From CALJFL01 sp036961205 (GTDB lineage Bacteria > Pseudomonadota > Gammaproteobacteria > Pseudomonadales > Halieaceae): 64,000 bases of DNA. A model generated the notes under the pieces. The model made no database searches. It was not told the DNA's origin and was given only the letters and a program-made list of their open reading frames with translations. The translations under genes were made by a program, and so were the position numbers. The stretch spans positions 248,001-312,000 of the forward strand of contig JBALVI010000003.1 of NCBI GenBank assembly GCA_036961205.1, in the 5' to 3' direction. Below are positions 36,438 through 45,051 of the stretch, one piece after another; the first letter of the stretch is position 1, and the number at the start of each line of letters is the position of its first letter.

Positions 36438-36514
36438 GGTGGCCGTAGCTCATCAGGTAGAGCACCGGATTGTGACTCCGGAGGTGGCGGGTTCGAGACC
36501 CGTCGGCCACCCCA
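36438..36514 (+). tRNA. tRNA-His (GTG)
   Basis: Anticodon GTG lies in the loop of the ccgga/tccgg stem. The extra 5' G (36438) pairs with C73 as in histidine tRNAs, the T-loop is TTCGAGAC, and CCA is encoded at 36512-36514. Confidence 0.96.
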
Positions 36515-36598
36515 ATCCCGTATATCAGCACAAAAAACGTAATTCTGTCGTAATCCCCCGTAGAAGAGTCAGATACATTTGGGTATTATCCGCCCCAT

Positions 36599-36675
36599 GC
36601 GCCTATAGCTCAGCTGGATAGAGCATCGCCCTTCTAAGGCGAGGGTCCGAGGTTCGAATCCTCGTGGGCGCACCA
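36599..36675 (+). tRNA. tRNA-Arg (TCT)
   Basis: The acceptor stem is GCGCCTA/TGGGCGC with one G-T pair. Anticodon TCT lies in the loop of the cgccc... stem, the T-loop is TTCGAATC, and CCA is encoded at 36673-36675. Confidence 0.96.
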
Positions 36676-36716
36676 AATACCTAAAGTACCTGAGCCCCGG
36701 CCTTGGGAGACAGAGT

Positions 36717-36866
36717 TTACCGACCATCCTGGTGATATGGCGTCGTAGCACACGGATTGTCGCCCACCAACTCCAGCTTGTTCTTGTTCCGATCAAATAT
36801 CCCTAAATCATGCTCAATAAAACGGGGAAGCCCTGTTCGGACAGTGGCATCACTTCCTCGTTGCGT
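36717..36866 (-). pseudogene. Possible decayed 3' gene fragment
   Basis: On the minus strand a frame of about 50 codons ends at 36717 and reads like conserved protein near its end (GLPRFIEHDLGIFDRNKNK, then LELVGDNPCATTPY). There is no plausible start, and the frame upstream degrades. It may be the remnant of a gene lost next to the tRNA cluster. I cannot name the family. Confidence 0.3.
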
Positions 36867-36935
36867 TTGGTGTTTTTCCCGCTTTTATAGTCACTAAAGT
36901 AAAGGATAATGACGCCGCAATTACAGGAGATACAT

Positions 36936-39191
36936 ATGTTCGGGTACAGAATGGCGGCTTTGCTGCTCAGCTGTCTGCTCGTCGCATCAGCGTCGATAGC
37001 GGCTCAGCCCACAGATCGGGAGAGGATTGGACTTGTCCTCTCCGGTGGCGGTGCTCGTGGCTTGGCGCATGCGGGCGTGATTCGAGCGCTGGAAGAAATG
37101 CGTATACCTATCGATGCCGTGGCAGGGACCAGTATGGGGGCTCTTGTTGGCGGTCTGTACGCGACTGGTTTGTCCTCCGAAGACCTCCATCAGGTTGTCA
37201 CCACAATGGACTGGGAGCTGGCGTTTGAGGATGCTGTGGACCGCGGTGACCTGCCGCCAAGGCGCAAGGCCGATGACTACGACTTCCCCTCCGACCTGAC
37301 TTTTTCATTAAAAGAAGGTGAATTGTCGATTCCACTGGGCCTGATTCAGGGGCAGCAGGTACGCCAGATTATTAAGGAACTTATGCGGGATGTATCGCAT
37401 ATAAGAGACTTCGACCAGCTGCCTATACCCTTTCGAGCGGTGGCTACGGATATTGAAACGGGTGAGGCTTACGTTTTCTCGGGCGGTGATGTTGTCACCG
37501 CCATGCGCGCCAGTATGTCTCTCCCTGGCCTGCTTGCCCCGGTATCGCATGACGGCAGACTGTTGGTCGATGGCGGTGTTGCAAATAATATCCCCGTGGA
37601 CATTGCGAGGACTATGGGCGTGGACCGCGTCATTGTGGTGGATATTGGCACACCGCTGCTCAGACAAGAGGAGATCAGCAGTATTCTCTCGGTTGCTGAC
37701 CAGATGGTTGGTTTCCTGACCCGCAGAAATTCCGAATTACAATTGCAGACACTTAATGATTCTGATGTGCTCATTACTCCGGAGCTTGAAGGTATGGGCA
37801 TGCTGGATTTTGACCAGCATGCTGAAATTTATCAGCGGGGTTATGCAGCCGGTAATGAAGCCGTCGGCGTGATCGAACATTTGCAACTCGCGCCGGACGC
37901 GTGGCAGCAGCATATTGCGGCGCGGTCATTGCCGGAGCGCGCCGAGGAAGGGATTGCCTTTATTCAGGTGCGCAATGATAGCCGTGTTTCTGATGATATG
38001 GTTCGCGTGCGATTAGAGCAACCACTGGGTGAGCCACTGGACAGGGACCTGTTGAACGACAATATTGCCTCTATTTACGCGCTGGATTATTGGGAAATTA
38101 TCGATTTCGAAGTCGTGCAGGACGAGCGCGGTACCGGGCTATTTGTCGATGCCCGTGCCAAAACCTGGGGGGCGGATAAACTGAAATTTGGTCTTAATCT
38201 GATTACTGACCTCGATGGGTCCAGTGATTTCAATCTGGGTACCAGCTATTTACGAAAAGGCGTTAACGAAAAGGGCGGCGAGATATATGGCCGGGCTCAG
38301 ATTGGTGACACCCTGCTGTTTAGTGGAGAGTTCTATCAACCGCTGGACTTGCGCTCTCGCTATTTCGTAGTGCCTTATGCAGCGCTCACTGACACTCAAG
38401 TCTATTCGCTGGGTCCAGAGTACAATGCGGACGAGGTCGTTGGCGCGTGGCGGGTAAAGCGTTTTGAAGCAGAACTCGCAGTTGGCGCTAACATTTTCAC
38501 TAGCTCTCAGGTCAGACTGGGACTGAATGCCGCCTATGGAAAGTACAAGGTCGATGTCGCCTTCGTCGATGATTTGCCAGAAGATGAATTTCAGGAAGGC
38601 TCACTATTTGTCTCTTACCGCTACGACACGCTCGACAATGCCTTCTTCCCGACACGAGGTAATTTTCTCTATGCGGACTATGAGGCGCAGCGACGCAGTC
38701 TGGGCAGTGACGATGACTTCGAACGCTGGCTGGCGATAGGGCAAAGTGCATTTAGTTTTGGCGACGAGCAGAGAAACACAGTGATACTAACCGCCAAGAC
38801 AGGGCAGACTATTGACGCTCCTAACCTGCCACACAATTACTACCAGCTGGGCGGCCTGTTTAACGTATCTGGCGTAGCACAGAATTTTTTCTCTGGGCGT
38901 CAAATGGCGTTCCTGATGGCACAGTATCAGCGCAAGCTCAGCTCAAACTCAGTGATTCCAATTAATTTGCCCGTGTATGTCGGAGCCTCGCTAGAGGGAG
39001 GACAGCTCTGGCAAGAACGATCGGAGGTCGATCTGGGCGATTTGGTAGTGGGTGGCAGTATCTATCTGGGCATCGATTCGCCTATAGGGCCACTGTATTT
39101 AGCCTATGGTAGAACAGAGCAGAACCTGGAGGCGGTCTACCTCTCCCTGGGCTGGCCATTCTTGAGTAACCATAATCGCCTGGGGCGTTAG
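36936..39191 (+). CDS. Patatin-like type Vd autotransporter phospholipase (PlpD-like)
   Basis: The product is 751 aa from ATG 36936, which follows CAGGAGA; an upstream in-frame ATG at 36909 is less likely because it lacks this. In order: signal peptide, a patatin domain with the oxyanion loop SGGGARGLAHAG, the nucleophile motif GTSMG and the dyad Asp in LLVDGGVANNIP, a POTRA-like linker, and a C-terminal beta-barrel with repeated aromatic-ended strands. This is the PlpD arrangement in which the lipase is exported through its own barrel. Confidence 0.88.
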   Translation: MFGYRMAALLLSCLLVASASIAAQPTDRERIGLVLSGGGARGLAHAGVIRALEEMRIPIDAVAGTSMGALVGGLYATGLSSEDLHQVVTTMDWELAFEDAVDRGDLPPRRKADDYDFPSDLTFSLKEGELSIPLGLIQGQQVRQIIKELMRDVSHIRDFDQLPIPFRAVATDIETGEAYVFSGGDVVTAMRASMSLPGLLAPVSHDGRLLVDGGVANNIPVDIARTMGVDRVIVVDIGTPLLRQEEISSILSVADQMVGFLTRRNSELQLQTLNDSDVLITPELEGMGMLDFDQHAEIYQRGYAAGNEAVGVIEHLQLAPDAWQQHIAARSLPERAEEGIAFIQVRNDSRVSDDMVRVRLEQPLGEPLDRDLLNDNIASIYALDYWEIIDFEVVQDERGTGLFVDARAKTWGADKLKFGLNLITDLDGSSDFNLGTSYLRKGVNEKGGEIYGRAQIGDTLLFSGEFYQPLDLRSRYFVVPYAALTDTQVYSLGPEYNADEVVGAWRVKRFEAELAVGANIFTSSQVRLGLNAAYGKYKVDVAFVDDLPEDEFQEGSLFVSYRYDTLDNAFFPTRGNFLYADYEAQRRSLGSDDDFERWLAIGQSAFSFGDEQRNTVILTAKTGQTIDAPNLPHNYYQLGGLFNVSGVAQNFFSGRQMAFLMAQYQRKLSSNSVIPINLPVYVGASLEGGQLWQERSEVDLGDLVVGGSIYLGIDSPIGPLYLAYGRTEQNLEAVYLSLGWPFLSNHNRLGR

Positions 39192-39275
39192 TGGAAGATG
39201 TTTAGGGCAGTTACTATTTTCAGAGCTTCTGGCTACACTTAGAGGCTTTCTTCATTGCAATAAGGAAATACTTCC

Positions 39276-39566
39276 ATGAAGACCTTCGCGCTGATCGTGC
39301 TTTTAGTCATCTTAGCGGTGGCTATCTGGATCGTGGTTACGCTGGGCGCTATGCCCGGTAAGATCGCCGCTCAAAAACAGCATCCACAGGCAGATGCAAT
39401 AAACATACTCGGCTGGATCGGTATTATTACACTGGGTGTCGGGTGGTTCGTGGCAATCGTTTGGGCTTATAGCAAGCCAATCGGGGGAGATAGCCGCTTG
39501 CAACAGCGTGTAGATGAACTTGAGCAGACCGTCGCTGAATTGCAGGGCAAGGGGACACCACAATGA
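39276..39566 (+). CDS. DUF3302 / YiaW-like small inner-membrane protein
   Basis: The product is 96 aa. Two TM helices (LIVLLVILAVAIWIVVTLGA and ILGWIGIITLGVGWFVAIVW) precede a charged C-terminal coiled coil (RVDELEQTVAELQGK). It overlaps the next gene by 4 bases. The pairing of a DUF3302 protein with an HlyD-type protein matches E. coli yiaW-yiaV. Confidence 0.75.
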   Translation: MKTFALIVLLVILAVAIWIVVTLGAMPGKIAAQKQHPQADAINILGWIGIITLGVGWFVAIVWAYSKPIGGDSRLQQRVDELEQTVAELQGKGTPQ

Positions 39567-40555
39567 TCGCTTTTCTGGGTATTTGTTACAGCTTGCTCTA
39601 CGTTTTGCTGTTTAATAAGTTCAAAATAATTCCTAAAACAAACGGTGCCATTTCGGCCTTTGTCGGTGTCGGCGTCGTTCTGTTAGGCAGTATCGTGTTT
39701 GCCTGGTATGCCTTTGCGCCCGTCACTCAAGATGCAAAACTCTATCGCAATGTTATTTCAGTTGTACCAAACGTGAAGGGCTTGATTGAGTCGGTCGAAG
39801 TGCAGCCCAATACGCCTATGAAAAAGGGAGGTGTGCTATTTCGCATTGATCCCACACGTTATGAATTTTCCGTGGCTAAAGCAAAGGCGTCAATCGCCCA
39901 GTTTGAGGCGCAGCGCGCGCTGGCACAATATCAGGTAGAGAGAGCTCAGAAACTCCTGAAAACCCAGGCCGCGGCTCAGGTTGACCTGGATCGTTGGGTT
40001 GCTGAGCGCGATGCAGCAGATGCAGCGATCGCTGGTGGTCAGGCACAGTTGGCCAATGCCCAGTGGGAGCTTGAGGAAACGGTGGTGCGCGCACCCGCCG
40101 ATGGCTATGCTCTTAAGGTCGTTATTCGGCCGGGCACCTTTGTCGGTATCGTGGGAGTCTCCTCGATCCTGCCTTATGTCTCCACCGAAAGCAGTGAAAT
40201 TCTGGCGTCGTTTAGTCAGAGCGCTATTCGCAACATAGCCAAAGGCGATAAGGCCGAGTTCACCTTTCCCCATAGGCCGGGGCAGGTCTACGGGGGCTCA
40301 GTAATAGATGTGGTTGGCATCAGCCCGTCAGCGCAGATTCAGGCCACCGGTGGTTTAGAAGGATTAAGCCCGGGAGCCGCAGCAGATCGTTGGTTCGTCA
40401 GATTTGAATTTGACGAGCAGCAGGTTGCCGATGGTCTGCCTCAGGGCACAGCGGGCAGCGCCGCGGTATACACGCAACGCGGTGCGCCTGTCCATATCAT
40501 CAGTAGAGTGGTGATGCGAATGAACGGTTGGTTGGCCTACCTGACCTCACCCTGA
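39563..40555 (+). CDS. HlyD-family membrane fusion protein (YiaV-like)
   Basis: The product is 330 aa. N-terminal TM helices (about 1-15 and 30-50) are followed by a biotinyl-lipoyl half (NVKGLIESVEVQPNTPMKKG), an alpha-hairpin (about 100-165), the second lipoyl half (VRAPADGYALKVVIRPGTFV) and a beta barrel. No matching inner-membrane pump lies nearby, as in yiaVW. Confidence 0.85.
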   Translation: MIAFLGICYSLLYVLLFNKFKIIPKTNGAISAFVGVGVVLLGSIVFAWYAFAPVTQDAKLYRNVISVVPNVKGLIESVEVQPNTPMKKGGVLFRIDPTRYEFSVAKAKASIAQFEAQRALAQYQVERAQKLLKTQAAAQVDLDRWVAERDAADAAIAGGQAQLANAQWELEETVVRAPADGYALKVVIRPGTFVGIVGVSSILPYVSTESSEILASFSQSAIRNIAKGDKAEFTFPHRPGQVYGGSVIDVVGISPSAQIQATGGLEGLSPGAAADRWFVRFEFDEQQVADGLPQGTAGSAAVYTQRGAPVHIISRVVMRMNGWLAYLTSP

Positions 40556-40724
40556 TACGAAGAAATTCTATATGCCTGAAAGTCGTGCCGCCAGTGCTGT
40601 GGCATGTCGGTCAGGCACTCTATGATTTACCCGAACTGTCTTGCAACTAAAACCAGATTGTTTCCTGCCTGCATCCGTCCACAATAGCGGCTTAATTCAT
40701 CTACAGCAGCCAGGAAATTATCCC

Positions 40725-40910
40725 ATGAACAATATGACTTTTGCGCGAGATAACGAATCCACCCAGGTTGCAACCATGTCGGCAGGTCAGCAGTTCGTTG
40801 AGTGGATGCAAGAGCCCTTAGGCTCCGTCCTTTTTGCCACCGCCGCTACTGTTAGCAGCTTTGGATTCGTACTAGGTGGAATGTGGCTTATTCACCTCGC
40901 GATGAATTGA
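40725..40910 (+). CDS. Small single-TM protein, unknown
   Basis: The product is 61 aa from ATG 40725, preceded by CAGGAAA; the frame is open back to 40641 but that part has no ribosome site. There is a polar N-terminus and one C-terminal helix (VSSFGFVLGGMWLIHLAM). I do not recognise it. Confidence 0.5.
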   Translation: MNNMTFARDNESTQVATMSAGQQFVEWMQEPLGSVLFATAATVSSFGFVLGGMWLIHLAMN

Positions 40911-41020
40911 TCGGTTTTTGGTCGATCCGGTTTACAAGTAAACCTTGGCTGAGCAGCCGTTAAAATGCTACATTTTCTCCACTAGCTAATCAGCAAAAAA
41001 ACCTTAGTGGAGAAATATAG

Positions 41021-41470
41021 ATGAACACCATTCAACACACTGCCTGTGTACTCATAGTGAGCCTGCTTACTCTGGGGCACGCCCATGCGGATGACAAGCA
41101 ACCAACACCGGAGGAGCGGGCTTATCAGTTCCGCACCGCGATGTTTCAGACCTTTGCCTGGAAAATGGGTCGATTGGTGGGCGCGAAGATGGCAAATGAC
41201 AGTGCCGCTTTTAACAAACACGCGACGGACTTAAAAAATCTGACCTCGATGCTTGAAGAAGGGTTTCAGATTGAGAACAGCTTGCCGGACGGCACCGCCG
41301 CAAAGCCGGAAATTTGGGAAGACTTCGATAAGTTCGAAGAAAGAGCCACGACGCTACGGACTGCTGTAGCGGGTTTGACCGAAGAGGGAGCCATGGAAAG
41401 TTTTGACCCGAAAGACTTCGGCAGCAAAAACTGTGGCGGCTGTCACCGCGACTTTAAAGTAAAGGAATAG
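41021..41470 (+). CDS. Cytochrome c' (class II c-type cytochrome)
   Basis: The product is 149 aa. A signal peptide ends near HAHA-DD, a four-helix-bundle body follows, and a single CGGCH haem site lies close to the C-terminus, the mark of class II cytochromes. It is periplasmic. The cytochrome b561 gene is convergent with only 25 bases between the stops. Confidence 0.9.
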   Translation: MNTIQHTACVLIVSLLTLGHAHADDKQPTPEERAYQFRTAMFQTFAWKMGRLVGAKMANDSAAFNKHATDLKNLTSMLEEGFQIENSLPDGTAAKPEIWEDFDKFEERATTLRTAVAGLTEEGAMESFDPKDFGSKNCGGCHRDFKVKE

Positions 41471-41495
41471 ATAAAGGCACCCTGTAAGAAATCTG

Positions 41496-42191
41496 TCAGT
41501 AGAAATCATAGTCAGTGGTGCTTTGCTCCGTTTCAAATGAAGTGTTCGCCAGCATATAGACGCTGGCAGCACATAATGCTAAAACAATAGCTGCCAATAT
41601 CAATCTGGAGCTGCCGACAGATTTCTGGTCGGCAGCGTCAGTGTCTTTTTTCCCCGAAAACATCGCCGTAACCAGTTTTTCCTTTTTGTATAATCTGTAG
41701 AAAATAATCGCACCAATATGGAGCGCTAGCAGGCCCGTAACGACATCGAAGTTGAGGTGGTGTAGTTCGGTGATAGTCCCGGCAACCGCATCACTAACCA
41801 GCGCGTTCAACGGGCCGGAGTAGTAATCGTCCGAGCTAAACAGCCCGGTTGATACCTGGATCAAGATGAACAAGAGCATTGCCAGTACAGACAGTCCGCC
41901 CATGGGGTTATGTCCCGGATACTTCTTGGCTACTTTAGCCGGTAGCGATTTGGCATAAGAAAGTGTCTCAGAGACTGGATAGATAAAGCTGCGGAACCGG
42001 GCGTAGTGACTGCCAACAAAGCCCCAAATAACGCGAAACAGCACCAAAGTTAGAATGCAGTAACCCGACAGAATATGCTGTTCGAGATCCTCTTTAATCT
42101 CGATCGCGAACCACGAGTAACCAATGGCGGCGACTAAAGCCCAGTGAAAAAGCCGTGTAGGGATATCCCAGATTACAATTTTTGTTGGCAT
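41496..42191 (-). CDS. Cytochrome b561-type dihaem membrane protein
   Basis: The product is 231 aa. The N-terminus VWDIPTRLFHWALVAAIGYSW is the usual first helix of the bacterial cytochrome b561/Ni-Fe hydrogenase b-type family, and further His residues lie in helices 2-4 (EQHILSGY, HHLNFDVVTGLLALHIGAI). A fifth hydrophobic segment follows near the C-terminus. Such proteins pass electrons between quinones and periplasmic partners such as cytochrome c. Confidence 0.87.
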   Translation of the reverse strand: MPTKIVIWDIPTRLFHWALVAAIGYSWFAIEIKEDLEQHILSGYCILTLVLFRVIWGFVGSHYARFRSFIYPVSETLSYAKSLPAKVAKKYPGHNPMGGLSVLAMLLFILIQVSTGLFSSDDYYSGPLNALVSDAVAGTITELHHLNFDVVTGLLALHIGAIIFYRLYKKEKLVTAMFSGKKDTDAADQKSVGSSRLILAAIVLALCAASVYMLANTSFETEQSTTDYDFY

Positions 42192-42336
42192 AATTCTTTA
42201 AAGTTAGCGAAATATTGGGCCCAGTTTATACCAGAAATTTCTATCCGGATGACCGAATTCCAAGTGAACTTACCGTAATCATCAGTTACGCAGTAGAATG
42301 GCACCCATCGAAGATGCAACCGACGGAATTCAAAAG

Positions 42337-42831
42337 ATGATCAAGCTGATAATTAATGACCAGCCATACGAGGTGGATGTCGCTCCGGATACGCCGCTGT
42401 TATGGGTGGTGCGGGAGCAACTGGGGCTAACCGGCACCAAATTTGGCTGTGGCATTGCCCAGTGTGGTGCCTGTACCGTACATGTGGGCGGTAATCCGAC
42501 AAGAAGCTGTGTGCTGCCGGTATCCGCCGTAGAGGGTTTGGCGATCACCACGATTGAAGGCCTTGCTGGTGATGACGCACTACATCCCCTGCAGCAGGCC
42601 TGGATCGACGAACAGGTTCCCCAGTGCGGCTACTGCCAGTCCGGGCAGTTAATGTCTGCTGCTGCCCTGTTGCAATCTTCACCTAACCCCAGTGATGACG
42701 AGATTAATCGAGCCATGTCGGGCAATGTTTGCCGCTGCGGCATGTATGGGCGTATAAGGCGTGCGATAAAGAAAGTAGCGTCAAACGAAGTAGAGATATT
42801 TGACCCGAAAATGGAGACTGCTAATGGGTAA
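42337..42831 (+). CDS. iorA: 2Fe-2S subunit of molybdenum hydroxylase (isoquinoline 1-oxidoreductase alpha type)
   Basis: The product is 164 aa from ATG 42337, where the beta-grasp fold begins (MIKLIINDQPYEVDV). Two 2Fe-2S clusters are seen: the plant-ferredoxin-type CGIAQCGACTVH with a later Cys, and the all-helical CGYCQSGQ...NVCRCGMYGR. There is no separate FAD subunit gene, which fits the Ior-type two-subunit enzymes. It overlaps the large subunit by 8 bases. Confidence 0.9.
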   Translation: MIKLIINDQPYEVDVAPDTPLLWVVREQLGLTGTKFGCGIAQCGACTVHVGGNPTRSCVLPVSAVEGLAITTIEGLAGDDALHPLQQAWIDEQVPQCGYCQSGQLMSAAALLQSSPNPSDDEINRAMSGNVCRCGMYGRIRRAIKKVASNEVEIFDPKMETANG

Positions 42832-45040
42832 GTGGAGCAGAAGAGGGTTTATCAGCGCCGGTGTTATTGGCGGCAGTGCACTGTTAATAGGCGTTGCTAT
42901 TCGACCCGGCAACCAGAATTCAATCCTTGCGCCTTATGTGACTAGTGAGGGCGAGAATCTGGTCAGCACCTGGGTGAAAATCGATGCCGACAACTGGGTG
43001 ACCGCCATTGTGCCTCACTCAGAAATGGGCCAGGGCGCGCAAACCGCATTGGCTCAGATGCTAGCAGATGAACTGGACGCCGACTGGCAAAAAGTACGGT
43101 TTCTTGAAGCGCCTGCCGAGGATGGCTACGCCAACTACCCACTGATTAAGGGTTACGTCCTGAATGGAACGCCAATACCGTCAGTTCTGATGGGCACTGC
43201 CGATGGCGTCTTTCAGCGGGTTGCGAAGTCCATGCATATGCAGGTCACCGGCGGCAGCCTCAGTATTCGCTCGACGGGTCTTTATGGCATGCGCGTGGGC
43301 GGAGCTGCGGCCCGCTCTATGCTGATGGACGCTGCAGCTACGCAATGGCAGGTTCCGGTGGCGGAGTTGTCTACAGAGATGAGCCACGTCGTCCATCAGG
43401 CGTCGGGGAAACGTGGCACTTATGCTGAGTTTGCTGCTGCGGCAGGTGAGCTCAGTCCACCCACGGTGCCTCCGTTAAAGTCACCCGATCAATTTCGCAT
43501 CATGGGCAAAAGTGTGCCGCGCCACGATATTCCTGCGAAAGTGGATGGCACCGCCCGCTTTGGTATAGACGTTAATTTCGAGGGCATGAAATATGCCACT
43601 ATCGCAGCCGCGCCGGTATTTGGCGCAACAGTCGATTCATACGATGCTATTAAGGCCATGACAATGCCAGGCGTTATTGAAGTGATAAATCTGGGGACGG
43701 CTATCGGGGTTGTCGCAGAGGGTTACTGGCAGGCCAAACAGGCGATGTCGCAAGTGAATATCAAGTGGACCAGCACGGGCAACGATGCGGTAGAGACGGG
43801 CGCTCTGTTCGAACAGTTTTCCCAAGCCATTGACAATCAGGAGCCCAAAGAAGATCTGAGTGTCGGGGATGCCAAAGCAGCAATGGAGGGCGCGGCCAAA
43901 GTTGTCGAGCGCGAGTACCGTGTGCCTTACCTCGCGCATGCCTGTATGGAGCCCATGAATGCTACCGCTCAAGTTGAGAATGGCCAGTGCAAAATTTGGA
44001 TAGGCTCACAGGATCCACTGCGTTGTAAGCATCATGTGGCTGAAGCGTTGGGCTTGGAACCTGCTGCAGTAGAAGTGTCCAATCATTTAATGGGCGGCGG
44101 CTTCGGTAGGCGTGCACTGACCGATGTAGCGATACAGGCGGCGCAGCTGTCGCAAGCGGCTGGCGTACCCATTAAACTAATCTGGTCAAGAGAAGAGGAC
44201 ATTCAACATGATTTCTATCGGCCAGCGGTTGTCTCGAAATTTCGTGCAGCAGTAGCAGACTCGGGTGAGATCCAGGCCTGGGAAAATACCTACGTTGACA
44301 AACATGAGCCTGTCGAGGCCCCGCACATACCCTATGCGATTGACAACCAGTCGATTGGATTCGTTGATAGCCCGACCCATGTTCCATTTGGGGCATGGCG
44401 CAGTGTGGATCATTCGCAGCATGGTTTTTTCACTGAATCATTCGTCGATGAACTCGCCTATGAAGTAAAGGAAGATCCGTACCAGTTTCGGCGTCGATTG
44501 TTGGCGGGCAATGATCGTCTTCTCAAGGTGCTTGATCTGGCAGCGGAAAAAGGCCGTTGGACAGCTCCGCTTAAGATAGGGCAGGGTCGAGGTATTGCGC
44601 TTCAGCAGTCGTTTGGTTCGATAGTTGCGGAAGTCGTAGAAGTGACGGTGTTGAAAGGCAAGGTCTCGGTGGATCGGGTCACAGTTGCAGTCGACGCTGG
44701 ATTTGCTGTATCTCCAGATGGTTTAACCGCACAAATGGAATCGGGTGTAATTTATGGTCTCACCGCGGCGTTGTTTGGCGAGGTAGAAATTACAGAAGGA
44801 CGCGTTAAACAGGGCAATTTTGACTCTTATACGATGATACGGATGAACGATGCTCCAGAGATTGACACCCATATCATCAATAGCCATGAACACTGGGGCG
44901 GAGCTGGTGAACCGGGAACGCCGGCCGTTGCGCCTGCTTTAACTGCGGCAATATTTGCCGCAACTGGAACACGTGTCCGGCAACTGCCTGTCAAGAACTA
45001 CAAGTTTGACGTGGAGATTCTAGAGGAGGAGGGCGCGTAG
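42824..45040 (+). CDS. iorB: Molybdopterin-binding large subunit (isoquinoline 1-oxidoreductase beta type)
   Basis: The product is 738 aa. The N-terminus carries a twin-arginine signal (SRRGF followed by a hydrophobic stretch), so the enzyme is exported folded. Molybdopterin motifs are seen as GGGFGRRALTDVAIQAA, and the catalytic Glu in GGAGEPGTPAVAPAL. Two aldehyde-oxidase-like halves are recognisable. The substrate is probably an N-heterocycle or aldehyde, but it cannot be read from sequence. Confidence 0.9.
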   Translation: MGKWSRRGFISAGVIGGSALLIGVAIRPGNQNSILAPYVTSEGENLVSTWVKIDADNWVTAIVPHSEMGQGAQTALAQMLADELDADWQKVRFLEAPAEDGYANYPLIKGYVLNGTPIPSVLMGTADGVFQRVAKSMHMQVTGGSLSIRSTGLYGMRVGGAAARSMLMDAAATQWQVPVAELSTEMSHVVHQASGKRGTYAEFAAAAGELSPPTVPPLKSPDQFRIMGKSVPRHDIPAKVDGTARFGIDVNFEGMKYATIAAAPVFGATVDSYDAIKAMTMPGVIEVINLGTAIGVVAEGYWQAKQAMSQVNIKWTSTGNDAVETGALFEQFSQAIDNQEPKEDLSVGDAKAAMEGAAKVVEREYRVPYLAHACMEPMNATAQVENGQCKIWIGSQDPLRCKHHVAEALGLEPAAVEVSNHLMGGGFGRRALTDVAIQAAQLSQAAGVPIKLIWSREEDIQHDFYRPAVVSKFRAAVADSGEIQAWENTYVDKHEPVEAPHIPYAIDNQSIGFVDSPTHVPFGAWRSVDHSQHGFFTESFVDELAYEVKEDPYQFRRRLLAGNDRLLKVLDLAAEKGRWTAPLKIGQGRGIALQQSFGSIVAEVVEVTVLKGKVSVDRVTVAVDAGFAVSPDGLTAQMESGVIYGLTAALFGEVEITEGRVKQGNFDSYTMIRMNDAPEIDTHIINSHEHWGGAGEPGTPAVAPALTAAIFAATGTRVRQLPVKNYKFDVEILEEEGA

Positions 45041-45051
45041 CAATAGCGCTG

